Assembly: GCA_028281865.1 (NCBI GenBank)
Contig: JANQJB010000099.1
Span: 1 to 64,000, forward strand
Source: Marinagarivorans sp.
GTDB taxonomy: Bacteria > Pseudomonadota > Gammaproteobacteria > Pseudomonadales > Cellvibrionaceae
Length of the DNA: 64,000 nt
Direction of reading: 5' to 3'
Below the pieces are notes generated by a model. The model saw only the letters and a program-made list of their open reading frames with translations, did not search any database and had not been told where the DNA came from. Every line of letters starts with the position of its first letter. Position 1 is the first letter of the stretch. The position numbers and the translations under genes are program-made. Shown piece after piece: positions 1 through 8,565 of this stretch.

Positions 1-227
1 AGTCGCCCCAGTATAAATATATTGTATCGTCTTCGGGTGTGGCGTCTGACGCGGCAAGCGCCTCCCTTAAGCTACAACTTAAGTAATTGTTAGGTACGCA
101 ATTACCATCGTTAATATCTTGCGTTTCAATTACGTTGTAAGTTGCGGCAGAGGCTAAGCCTGAACCCAGAAGCGAACTCAAACCGATACCACCGATTACC
201 ATTGAACGCCTTAAAATAGAAAACATT
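1..227 (-). CDS. Secreted CSLREA-domain protein, N-terminal part
   Basis: Only the first 75 codons lie in the window; the gene runs off the left edge. Reading leftward from an ATG at 227, the product has a short basic start, a hydrophobic stretch and a small-residue cleavage region (LASAA), which looks like a signal peptide. About 30 residues later comes CSLREAL, the hallmark of the CSLREA domain, preceded by the usual Asp-Gly-x-Cys pattern. Proteins starting this way are usually large exported proteins with right-handed beta-helix or repeat regions at the cell surface or outside the cell. A good Shine-Dalgarno (AGGAG) lies about 8 bases before the ATG. What follows the CSLREA motif cannot be seen. 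Confidence 0.8.
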
Positions 228-848
228 TACGTTTCTCCTAGATTAATTTTATGTTAATTAAATAAATCTCGTAAGTTCGAAATAATTGAAATATATCGAT
301 AGATGTACCGAGATTTAAATTTATTGTTATTCTCGTCCACTTAATTAGTTAAATTGCGGTACACGGACAACATAGTTTCTTTATCGGATATTTATGTTGA
401 AGTATTGAGTTATTTTTTTATTAAAATTTGTCCTAGCGAAACTTAGAAAACGGATAAACCATCCATGGTTTCCCTGGTGTTATATTTTCTTTCCAACTTA
501 AACTCTACTATTAACCCGACATTAATAATTGCCGGGTTAATAGGTCGAATCGTTCCTCACCGTTCCGTCCGTCTATCAGACTGCGCCATCATGGAAAATT
601 TGTCCAAATTCGCTATTCCGTTGACTATATTTAAACCTATGTTGGACTGGGTTTCTTAACCTAAATTGCCAAAAAATTACCTTGAATTGCCAATTGGATA
701 AAATAGGACAGTTTACGATCCAAACTAGGGCTGAGCTAAGAGAATTGCGGCTAGATAAAACTAAGAAAGCGCAAAGAGGTGCAGTGAACCGCATACCACC
801 TAATACAAAGCCACAATAAATAGATAAAAGCTTTATTGAAACAGGGTT
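228..848. other. Intergenic region without a supported gene
   Basis: About 620 AT-rich bases between the divergently placed 5' end of the CSLREA gene and the 3' end of the AraC-type gene. It should carry the promoter of the CSLREA gene. The only clear structure is the hairpin at 508-543. The short open frames here have no recognisable protein features. Confidence 0.5.
508..543. repeat. Hairpin of a dispersed repeat family
   Basis: An 11-bp perfect inverted repeat (ctattaacccg / cgggttaatag) encloses a 14-base loop. The right arm extended to attgccgggttaatag (528-543) is the exact reverse complement of 25611-25626. Its first 12 bases recur at 60449-60460 before the GH26-like gene. There is no following T-run, so it is more likely a small repetitive palindrome than a terminator. 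Confidence 0.55.
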
Positions 849-1679
849 CTAATCTGGTTGGTAGTCAGACGGGGATTGGTTCCAATAACGCTTAAATGAA
901 TTAGAAAATGCGGCCAAATCCGAATAGCCGAGCGAGTGAGCAATTGTGGTCCAGGAGAGATCCCCAGTTTTCGCAAGCGACAATGCTTGTTCCATTCTGC
1001 ACCGCTCCTGCATAGCTCGAGGTGATTCTCCAAAACACTGTTTAAACAAACGCAAGAAATGATATTTAGAAATACCTGCTAGCCCCGCTAGCTCATCAAG
1101 CTTTATGACAAGCTGAAAGTGCGTATAAATGTAGTCCCTACTATCAATCAATTTTGCAACTAACATCCTTCGGGTTTCAGGTTTATTTACGCTCGCTGAG
1201 AGTGCTCGATCAAACCTGGTCACCTCTTGAATAAATAAACTCAATTTTTCAGCTAGGCTCGCAATTTGCGTTGCGCCATTTAATTGCGCCTGCAATGGTG
1301 AATTTTGCAATGCCATAATTCCCCTGCCAATAGCACTGGCATTATTACATTGATAAACGGTATAAAAAGGAAAGCTTTCTATAACTTCTTCTGTATGCTC
1401 AATATTGAGTAGATTGGGATTAATGTCAACACATAAACCATCCGTGTGAACGCCTTGGTTACCATAGGAGTGATAGTTTTCATCTTTGGGAAATAATACA
1501 AACTGTCCGCGCTTGAGCTCTATGGACCTATTAGCAACGTCGTAATATTCTGTGCCTTTGGCAACATACTTTAAAGCAAGACCGCGCGTTTTATTCCGGT
1601 AATGGAAGACATCCGTTGAGCGCGAATATTTAATACAACCGTTTTTTTCTTCTTGATAATAAGTGTCATTTGTAAACAT
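849..1679 (-). CDS. AraC-family transcriptional regulator
   Basis: A 276-residue protein with an N-terminal half that reads as a cupin-like sensor (residues about 20-130, beta-rich) and a C-terminal half with two helix-turn-helix motifs typical of AraC/XylS proteins. The first HTH lies near KLDELAGLAGISKYHFLRLF and the second includes IAHSLGYSDLAAFSNSFKRY, ending in the usual W-x-x-S-P-x-x-Y. Such proteins bind DNA as activators in response to a small ligand, often a sugar or aromatic compound. The ligand and targets cannot be told. It is transcribed towards the CSLREA gene but more than 600 bases away, so co-transcription is doubtful. Confidence 0.88.
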   Translation of the reverse strand: MFTNDTYYQEEKNGCIKYSRSTDVFHYRNKTRGLALKYVAKGTEYYDVANRSIELKRGQFVLFPKDENYHSYGNQGVHTDGLCVDINPNLLNIEHTEEVIESFPFYTVYQCNNASAIGRGIMALQNSPLQAQLNGATQIASLAEKLSLFIQEVTRFDRALSASVNKPETRRMLVAKLIDSRDYIYTHFQLVIKLDELAGLAGISKYHFLRLFKQCFGESPRAMQERCRMEQALSLAKTGDLSWTTIAHSLGYSDLAAFSNSFKRYWNQSPSDYQPD

Positions 1680-2226
1680 AATATTTTGCTCAAAACATCA
1701 CGTAATACAGCACCTTACTTAATTCACCTTACTCAACGATCTATACTATCAACCGATGTAGCTTGTAATAAAACTAGGTATTAAATTTTGCGAACGTTCT
1801 AAAGGTTACAAATAACCTTCGCGTAACACAATATTCAAGCAGAATTTACGCGCATAGTTTGTTATGCATATCGCATTTAGACAAATAAGCGAAATCACTG
1901 CTGTCCCAGAAACTCCGAGAGACAGGGATTGGGACTTGTTTTCAAGACCGTCGCGCCCTGGATGACCTCCATGGATGGAGGAAATGCTGACAATGCCGCG
2001 GTCCGGCGTCCCGGAGCAATTGTCAGTGCTCGCGCGATCGAGCCCCCAAGGATGGGTTTACGGCGTGTCTTGAAAACAACCCCCAATCCCTGCCTCGATG
2101 GTGGTAAGTAGAAATACTGAACCGCGCTTTTCGAGATTTTCATTAATTTACAATTAACTGATAGGGGCAGCAAGTTGTCTAATTGGCTTTTCCGCGTGCG
2201 CAGGATGCTCCACCTTAAGGCTTTCC
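1680..2226. other. Intergenic region holding a palindromic repeat
   Basis: About 550 bases between the AraC-type gene (its promoter side) and the 3' end of the LuxR-type gene. The right part contains the structured element at 1923-2092; the remainder is AT-rich with no coding signal. Open frames over the element on both strands follow from its lack of stops and are not treated as genes. Confidence 0.5.
1923..2092. repeat. MITE/REP-like palindromic element, about 170 bp
   Basis: Two 26-base arms at 1923-1948 and 2067-2092 are reverse complements at 24 of 26 positions (core cttgttttcaagac / gtcttgaaaacaa, outer cccaatccctg). The enclosed 118 bases are GC-rich against AT-rich flanks and hold nested palindromes: cctccat-gg-atggagg (1967-1982), ctgacaat / attgtcag, and gctcg...cgagc. 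This looks like a non-coding mobile or REP-type element able to fold into a cruciform or RNA structure. No target-site duplication was identified. Confidence 0.6.
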
Positions 2227-2901
2227 CTAGCTTACCCCTCTACTCTGCGGGTAACGCTTTTCAACGTAGAGAGTATCCACTCGGTTTTTCAAGCTCGCCA
2301 AAGCCTCTGCCCTATTATTGACACCAAGCTTAGCAAAAATATTGTGGAGATGGTTTTTGATGGTGGCAGAACTCAGATTGAGTTCGCGCGCAATTTCCTT
2401 GTTACTTAGACCGCGGCCCGCTATCGAAAGTACCTGCTCCTCGCGGGGGGTTAAGTCGTTGCTTGAAATAGGTGTGACATCCGCAGGCCGTCGGCGACTG
2501 AGCTCTCGCATCAGTCCAGCAGCGACTTTAGGGTGGCACTGACACGCGCCTTCTAACGCTAGCCGCATACGTGCGCAGAGCACATCGATAGAAGCCGAAA
2601 TCGGCACATACGCGAGAAAGCCTGCATCTGCGCAAGCGATAACCTGCTCAGGTGTTTCCGGCACACCCAAAGCAAGCAAACATACCGATGGCAAGCGTTC
2701 AGAAAATCGGCTGGCTTCGTTTAAGGCTTGTTGATTTAGCATGTCGATAAGGACGATATCGACTTTTTTTTCGCTTGCTGCTAAAACTAGGCCCGTCACT
2801 TCGTGACATACGCTAACTTCGCTTATATGTTCCTGCGACAGCAAGCTATCGGCTAGAGACTCGCTGAATAAGCGAATACTCGAGTAGATCAGTACCCTCA
2901 T
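2227..2901 (-). CDS. LuxR-type response regulator with degenerate receiver
   Basis: A 224-residue protein. Residues 1-120 follow the receiver fold, with a candidate phospho-acceptor Asp53 in VDIVLIDML. The acidic pair expected near residues 8-9 is missing (serines instead), and the usual conserved Lys near residue 105 is not visible. The C-terminal part (about 148-210) is a clear LuxR/GerE helix-turn-helix, including LTPREEQVLSIAGRGLSNKE. It may therefore work without phosphotransfer. No histidine kinase is adjacent. It lies just beyond the 3' end of the contractile-injection cluster on the same strand, so it could regulate that cluster, but this is inference from position only. Confidence 0.85.
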   Translation of the reverse strand: MRVLIYSSIRLFSESLADSLLSQEHISEVSVCHEVTGLVLAASEKKVDIVLIDMLNQQALNEASRFSERLPSVCLLALGVPETPEQVIACADAGFLAYVPISASIDVLCARMRLALEGACQCHPKVAAGLMRELSRRRPADVTPISSNDLTPREEQVLSIAGRGLSNKEIARELNLSSATIKNHLHNIFAKLGVNNRAEALASLKNRVDTLYVEKRYPQSRGVS

Positions 2902-3309
2902 GGCTCCACAGCCTCGTTCGCTAGTTAGAACCTATCTCAAAATTACTGGACTTGCCCACCAATTTTGAGATGGGTTCTCGATGTGATAAACGTTAATAGC
3001 TAATTGAATGATCGAAGATTACAGAAACTGACGATCACTTGGTCCATTACAATCCATGCCGCTCACAACTGAAAATCACACAGCGGGTTTGCATTGGGTG
3101 TCAAACTGTTTAACGGATACTATGCCTGCCGTGAGAGGCTGTCAATCGTGAATATTACCTATGTGAAAATTTCACAATTGCATAAGTTAACTAAATTCCG
3201 TTTCTTATCTCTCTGCATGCATCACGCTTGAGAACTTCCGAAGAAAATAGATTTTTTTTGTTATATTAGCTCTTCAGCATCTCGTCCAAGTTTTGTCACA
3301 ATTCTGAAA
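2902..3309. other. Intergenic region upstream of the LuxR-type gene
   Basis: About 400 AT-rich bases between the stop of the small CIS-associated gene and the start of the LuxR-type gene, both on the minus strand. It contains the hairpin at 2928-2977 and probably the LuxR-type gene's promoter. No coding signal was seen. Confidence 0.5.
2928..2977. repeat. Long hairpin, dispersed copy 1
   Basis: A 17-bp stem (gaacctatctcaaaatt / aattttgagatgggttc) has one mismatch that would be a G-U pair in RNA, around a 16-base loop. It lies 26 bases upstream of the LuxR-type ATG. The same arms recur at 53266-53309 next to tilS, so this is a repeated element rather than a one-off terminator or operator. Confidence 0.6.
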
Positions 3310-3867
3310 TCATTGCAATAACTCTTCCGCAAACTCCCTTACGTCGCCATCCTTATCACCTTTTGCCACTGAGCTTATTAGATCCCGCGATTCATCCCAG
3401 TAGCGGAACGCCACAGCCTGCAAAACAGCCTGGCGCATCAGCGGATTAGCAGAGTTTGTGAGAAGGTTTTGGTAAATTTCAAATACTCGCTGATCATAAT
3501 TCGGAAACGCAACAGACAAATTAAATAACATATCCACCGTTGTGTCGTGATCACTGATATCGGAATTGAAGTAATCTAACAAGTCTTGCTTATTATAAAT
3601 AGGTAGCAGATTTATCAGATTTTTTACTATTGTTTTTTCTTCATCTCCCCACACCCACAAGTATTGCACTTCCATTATCGGATCGACGACATAGTGGATC
3701 GAATTTTTTTTATCAGGCGTCGCCCATATATCATCAAAGGGCGACTCGCTACCGTCGCCATAAAGTGTTTTCCGGTGCATCCAGCCCTGTTGCACGGCGA
3801 GGGAGGTGAACATATGGTGTTCACACTCTTCGGATAAAATTAAAAATTCGCCCTTAATTTTATCCAT
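3310..3867 (-). CDS. Small helical-repeat protein, possible immunity protein
   Basis: A 185-residue acidic protein, not recognised as a named family. The N-terminal half has aromatic residues in a mixed pattern (HHMFTSLAVQQGW, YLWVWGDEE). The C-terminal half reads as HEAT-like helices: NPLMRQAVLQAVAFRYWDE followed by GDVREFAEELL, typical of short helical-repeat immunity or scaffold proteins. It has no signal peptide or membrane segment. It starts at an ATG preceded by AGGG and follows the 1506-residue toxin-like gene by 151 bases as the last gene of the CIS cluster. Position, size and acidity fit a cytoplasmic immunity protein for that gene's C-terminal domain; an assembly or loading factor is the alternative. 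Confidence 0.55.
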   Translation of the reverse strand: MDKIKGEFLILSEECEHHMFTSLAVQQGWMHRKTLYGDGSESPFDDIWATPDKKNSIHYVVDPIMEVQYLWVWGDEEKTIVKNLINLLPIYNKQDLLDYFNSDISDHDTTVDMLFNLSVAFPNYDQRVFEIYQNLLTNSANPLMRQAVLQAVAFRYWDESRDLISSVAKGDKDGDVREFAEELLQ

Positions 3868-4018
3868 ATATCGCCCTAGCAGATTTAGCCGTATTTACTG
3901 TTCTATTTAATCTATTTTTTAACATATTTTTTAACAAATCTTTTGACACACTTTCAAACATACTTTTTAACATATTTGCGCTCTTCAAAAATCTCTACTT
4001 TTTAACGCTAACACGTCT

Positions 4019-7000
4019 TCACCGACGCAACAATTCCTGGATTTTCCTGCGCACAAATTCTTCAACCTGAGCAATTGTAGGTTGTCGATCGAATAAAGGA
4101 AATTCATTTTGATGTTTTCTAAACCAAGATTCAATAATATGTTTTTCTCGCCTTAATCGCTCCTTGTAATGTGTCTCCGCCTTACTGCCCGACTGAAAGT
4201 TTGTCCCCGGTTTTCCCTGCATACGATCCGTCACTTCGCGCGCACCCGATTGGGCTCCGCCAAATGCCGCAGGGTGCATATCAATTGCCTGAGCTATCGG
4301 AATCTTTCTCGGGCCCGTGAGTAAATCCCTGGCCATGTGCGAATAGACAAGGTCACGTTTGTGACCGTAGGGTGTATAGTTCTTCTTCTTCGGATGACTG
4401 GGTTCTTTTGCAAACCATAAACCATAAAGCGCCCCGACAGATCCGCGCTGGTCTTCCGTCATGGCCGGCAAAGGCTGCCCGGCTCTAATTTTATTAAACA
4501 TATCGCCAACATCAACCCCTTGGAGGCGACTCTTATAAGTTGGGTAGGAAATTGAGCCTGCTGCGCGAACATCACGCATACCGTAGATGGCTTGTCCGGC
4601 AAACGCGGGTTTGGCATTTTGATGCATAAATCCGATATCCTTTCCGTCGGTTGTTGTTCCGATTTTATAATTCGTTTTCGGTTTCAAACCTTTTGCTAAC
4701 CTACCTGGTACACCAGCGTCAACTTCATGTGTTCCGCCTTCGGTTAAATCAGATGCATCTGCCGAGGCCAAAATTTCATCCGCTATACGATCAAAAATCT
4801 TAAATACGTCGAGCGGATCTAAGCCCCACGCTTCAATGAGATCGCCCTCTGGATTGACTCTTGCGACAATACGCAGCCGCTCCTTTGAACCTCGTATTTC
4901 TAGCGCGCTTAGACGATAACGAACCTTCCATATCTTAAGCTGCAATTTTAAACGCAGTTTCGACGGGCGTTTTGCTAGCAGCTTCCTAATTTTAGGCGGC
5001 AATTCGCGTTTTGCCTTTTCCAGCCGTTTTCTCTTTTTATCATCTGCTTTTTTCTTATCTTTTTTATTGGCATTCGCCTTTTTATCGGGCTTTCTATCTT
5101 TTGTTTTGCGCTTACCTTTACCGCGGCGTTTCTTAAGCCCTTTAGCAATACCTTTTAATTTTCCGCCAAATTTTAATAAACCCTTGCCAAGTTTTAATAG
5201 TAGCCAATTGGAGACAAAATCAATTACCGCAATCGCCGCAGCTGCCAGAGCTTCGGCAAAGGATTTACCCGCATTGCCGCCCTTAACTTGTTTTAAGAAA
5301 GTAATAAATTTCCCGATCGCGGCAAAAATGCGGCTTATCGATCCCCACGCAGCTTGAATACCTTCAATAATTGCCATTACCGCCCCTGCGGCAGGGACGA
5401 TCATCGCAACCAGTTTTTCTATCAATATGCTGATCATTGCAGGAGGAATCATGGCTTTTATTGCGCTCCAAGCCATCTGCCCAACTTTAGCTAAGGTAAT
5501 ACCGCCGTTTTTCAGCAGCGTCCAAATTTCTTTTCCTACACCGAGAACGCTTTCGAGTTTTTGGTTAAACCAGGATTTCACCGCTGTGCTAAAAGCCTTC
5601 CATAAATGATTTTTAATACCGTCGACAATGGATGAGCCCAAGTTTTTAATCCAACGAATAGGGCCAGATGCAATATGTGCAATTAATACCGCGAAGGTTC
5701 CCAACGCGTTGACTATGCCTTCGGCGAATTTAATTGCACCCTTGACAATGTTCGCATAGACATCGACGACCGCTAGCAAACCTTTTTCCAACAAGCTCAA
5801 CGCAGCGTCAAGCGCTTTACCCAAAGCATCGAGCAAAGCCGTCACGCCTTTTTTAAGTTTATCTGCAGCGGCATTAACGGCTTTTTCTGCTTTTTCGACA
5901 GCGCCGTTAATTGCGGCTGCAAATTTTTTCCGCAGTGCTGGAAAATCTTTTAATAACTGATTGCCAATGGCTATTAATACTTTTCCAACCGCTCGAATCG
6001 CGGCAACTATCGCTTTACGCGCCGCTTCAATTAAGGCTACTGCAGCTTTCTTCGCTAATTCAATTGCCGCTTTAATCGCTTTACGCGCAAGTTCAAATAA
6101 CCCTTTGATCGCAGACTTTATCGCGTTAAAGAAATCTGTGACTTTGCTCGCAAGCCAACTGAAAAAGCCTTTCGACTCTTTTTTCGCTTCGCGTTTTTTC
6201 TTCGCTGCCTCGGCTTCTGCTTTTTTACGTTCGGCTGCGGCCTTATCGTTACCTTTTTTAATTTCCTTGCCGGCGTCTGTATCCGCCTTTTTCTGGATAT
6301 TATCGACTTCTTTTAATCCGCCGGTGTAGGCTTTGTTCGATTCCGTACTGGCTTTTTTAACTTTGGCTTCCTGCTCTTTCGACCACTGTTTGCGCTCGCC
6401 GGCAACCTGCTCTTTTAATTGGCCGCGCAATTTCGTTTGTTCTTCACCGCCCTGGCGCTCGGCTTCCTGAATAGCTTTTTGGTTCTTCGCTTTTTCCTCT
6501 ACTACCGTCGTTTGATATTTACCTTTTTCCTTCGCCATTTCACCTTGTGCGGAGGTGGCAGCAGCAGAAATTTCGTCGCCTTTATGAATTTGCGCAACAA
6601 TCGGAATCGCCTGCGCGTTTTCACCTAAATTGGGTGCGCCACCCAACGATTTTTCTTGCGCTTTTCCTTTAGGAATTGTCGCGACCAACTCCTCATTGGG
6701 GTCAACATCTGGAAATACATTATTTTCACCACGATCTTCAGCGACATCAACTTTGCCTTGAGCCACTTCTTTATCTTTGGTTTTTTCAAACTCAGTGTGT
6801 TGTTCGGTGGCTTGATTCGGATCGGCATTGCCTTCAAGTTTTACTTTAGGTGCATCGCCCGCAGTCATATTTAAACCGGGGTCGGAAGTGGGCATCCCTC
6901 CGATAGACGTTTGCATACGAGAAATATCATGCGAGGTCATTTCACCTTTTTCACCGCCGCTAATACGCGGTGTTACGACATTGTCTGCAGGCGATTTTGG

Positions 7001-8539
7001 TAACTTGGGTAGTTCTTCCGGTGCTTTTGTAACTTGCTCTTGTCCTTCTTGTACTTCGGTAACGTTGCTATCTTTCGATGTTTCTAAATCCGTTTTCTTC
7101 GCGTCTTTTTGTTTTATTTGCGGAGCACCAATCGGGCGTTTTACTTTAGGCGGAGCGTTGCTAAGTTCATCGCGTTTGCCGCCGACATCTTTTGAAATTG
7201 CGCCGCCCACGCCAGATAAACCAGCCAAAATTTTATCGGGTGGTAAATTCTTCAGAGATCCAAGCGCTTTGGTTGGCGAGAGATTAGCAACTTTAGGTAC
7301 AGCGGGTTCAGGCGGTTTTTCAATTGCACTTCCGCCTCCTCCGCCACCTATTTTACTTGCGCTGCCGACAGGCTGCGCAAGTGACAGATCGATGCTTCTC
7401 GCTTCTTCGGGGCTAACAGTCGCTGGATCTTCGGAGCCTGACATATCCTGCGCTGAGTTTTCCTCGGCGTTTTCTATAGCCGCACTACTGGTATCGATCG
7501 GTTCAAGTTCACCGAACGCGCCATCACCGGTATTTTGGCTAGCTTGCTGAGAAAACTGGCTAACTTCCTGTCTCGTTTGGTTAATATCTTCATTATTTTG
7601 TGCACCTTCTTCTTCCTCAACATCAAGCAAATCCTCCATTTCTTGACTGGCGCTTTCCTCTCCTCCCGCAACTTGCACCTCCCCTCCGGAGCTTGCTACG
7701 CCGCCTGCAGAGCCGCCACCTGTTGCATTTGCAGCAGAGCTTGCGCTGCCACCTTTATCTTCCTGTTCACTTTTTTCTTGACCGGCACGTGCTTTTTCAG
7801 ACCCCTCTTTCGCAGAGGCCTCACCTTCCTCAGCTGCTTTATCTTGTTCCGCATCGGGCTTATCGCTTTTAGCATCAGATTCTTTTTCAGCATTTTCTCC
7901 ATCCTCTTGTTTTTCCTCTTCCCCGTCTTTTTCGCCCTGTTGCTTTTCTTCTTGGTCGTCTTGTTGCTTAGGGTCAGAAGTTTCGTTTAACTCATTTTTA
8001 GCTTTTTTATCTTCGCTATCTTTTTTATTTACACTCGCTGAATCGTCTTTATCAACTTGCGGCGAATTATTTTTTTCAGCGCTTGTAGAATCTTGTTGGT
8101 CTATCTGTTTACTGCTCGCTTTATTCGTTAGCGAATCCTGGTCTTTTTCTTCAGCTTTATTTTTTTGACTTAGACCTTTTTCTTCTTCTCTAACTTTGGC
8201 TTGCGAAGAATTAGCTTGCTCAGCAGCTTCTTTATCTGGCGAGTCATTTGTCGGTGGTGTGTTTAAGGTAGGAAGCTCGTCGCGCTCGGCTTCCGGCATA
8301 TTTTCAGAAAGCTTACGAGAGCCTAACGAAGGAACCCGGGATTTAACCGGCAAACCCATTGACGCTGTTCCGGCTTTCGAAACCGGGTTATCGCGCATCC
8401 ATGCTTGAGAGCGCTGATAGCCCATCCGTTTCTGTAGCATGTCGGATGGACTAACAGCCTTGGTCGGCTTAGTTTTATTTTTTACCGACTTTGTCTGCTG
8501 ACGAGCGCTCTTTCGTTGCGTCTGCCGCTCATTACCCAT
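4019..8539 (-). CDS. Giant CIS-associated toxin-like protein
   Basis: A 1506-residue protein in distinct zones. Residues 1-100 are basic. About 100-340 are low-complexity and rich in Glu, Lys, Asp, Gln and Ser; 340-690 is Pro/Gly-rich linker. About 690-1130 is a run of Ala/Lys amphipathic helices with several hydrophobic stretches (for example KAAIELAKKAAVALIEAARK). A Lys-rich block follows, then a segment containing KYRLS-like text (KVRYRLSALEI...VNPEG) that resembles the pre-toxin linker I recall from CIS-associated polymorphic toxins. The last 220 residues, with many His, Arg and Glu, match no toxin I can name. No DUF4157 metallopeptidase motif (HExxH) was seen. No clear Shine-Dalgarno precedes the ATG, 26 bases after the previous stop. 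It may be an effector, the tape measure, or both fused. Confidence 0.6.
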   Translation of the reverse strand: MGNERQTQRKSARQQTKSVKNKTKPTKAVSPSDMLQKRMGYQRSQAWMRDNPVSKAGTASMGLPVKSRVPSLGSRKLSENMPEAERDELPTLNTPPTNDSPDKEAAEQANSSQAKVREEEKGLSQKNKAEEKDQDSLTNKASSKQIDQQDSTSAEKNNSPQVDKDDSASVNKKDSEDKKAKNELNETSDPKQQDDQEEKQQGEKDGEEEKQEDGENAEKESDAKSDKPDAEQDKAAEEGEASAKEGSEKARAGQEKSEQEDKGGSASSAANATGGGSAGGVASSGGEVQVAGGEESASQEMEDLLDVEEEEGAQNNEDINQTRQEVSQFSQQASQNTGDGAFGELEPIDTSSAAIENAEENSAQDMSGSEDPATVSPEEARSIDLSLAQPVGSASKIGGGGGGSAIEKPPEPAVPKVANLSPTKALGSLKNLPPDKILAGLSGVGGAISKDVGGKRDELSNAPPKVKRPIGAPQIKQKDAKKTDLETSKDSNVTEVQEGQEQVTKAPEELPKLPKSPADNVVTPRISGGEKGEMTSHDISRMQTSIGGMPTSDPGLNMTAGDAPKVKLEGNADPNQATEQHTEFEKTKDKEVAQGKVDVAEDRGENNVFPDVDPNEELVATIPKGKAQEKSLGGAPNLGENAQAIPIVAQIHKGDEISAAATSAQGEMAKEKGKYQTTVVEEKAKNQKAIQEAERQGGEEQTKLRGQLKEQVAGERKQWSKEQEAKVKKASTESNKAYTGGLKEVDNIQKKADTDAGKEIKKGNDKAAAERKKAEAEAAKKKREAKKESKGFFSWLASKVTDFFNAIKSAIKGLFELARKAIKAAIELAKKAAVALIEAARKAIVAAIRAVGKVLIAIGNQLLKDFPALRKKFAAAINGAVEKAEKAVNAAADKLKKGVTALLDALGKALDAALSLLEKGLLAVVDVYANIVKGAIKFAEGIVNALGTFAVLIAHIASGPIRWIKNLGSSIVDGIKNHLWKAFSTAVKSWFNQKLESVLGVGKEIWTLLKNGGITLAKVGQMAWSAIKAMIPPAMISILIEKLVAMIVPAAGAVMAIIEGIQAAWGSISRIFAAIGKFITFLKQVKGGNAGKSFAEALAAAAIAVIDFVSNWLLLKLGKGLLKFGGKLKGIAKGLKKRRGKGKRKTKDRKPDKKANANKKDKKKADDKKRKRLEKAKRELPPKIRKLLAKRPSKLRLKLQLKIWKVRYRLSALEIRGSKERLRIVARVNPEGDLIEAWGLDPLDVFKIFDRIADEILASADASDLTEGGTHEVDAGVPGRLAKGLKPKTNYKIGTTTDGKDIGFMHQNAKPAFAGQAIYGMRDVRAAGSISYPTYKSRLQGVDVGDMFNKIRAGQPLPAMTEDQRGSVGALYGLWFAKEPSHPKKKNYTPYGHKRDLVYSHMARDLLTGPRKIPIAQAIDMHPAAFGGAQSGAREVTDRMQGKPGTNFQSGSKAETHYKERLRREKHIIESWFRKHQNEFPLFDRQPTIAQVEEFVRRKIQELLRR

Positions 8540-8565
8540 AAATAATCAAGTACTTAAAAAAGTAT

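Noticed and set aside
465-659. 64-codon open frame on the plus strand
   Set aside because: It spans the hairpin repeat, has no Shine-Dalgarno and no protein pattern.
1923-2092. Integron attC site
   Set aside because: There is no integrase gene or cassette array, and the arms lack the expected core-site text.
1895-2173. Open frames on both strands across the palindromic element
   Set aside because: They follow from the stop-free, GC-rich repeat; the translation shows no protein signal.
6828-7990. Long plus-strand frames opposite the giant protein gene
   Set aside because: They are mirror images of the low-complexity Glu/Lys-rich coding strand, giving Ser/Phe/Leu-rich nonsense text.
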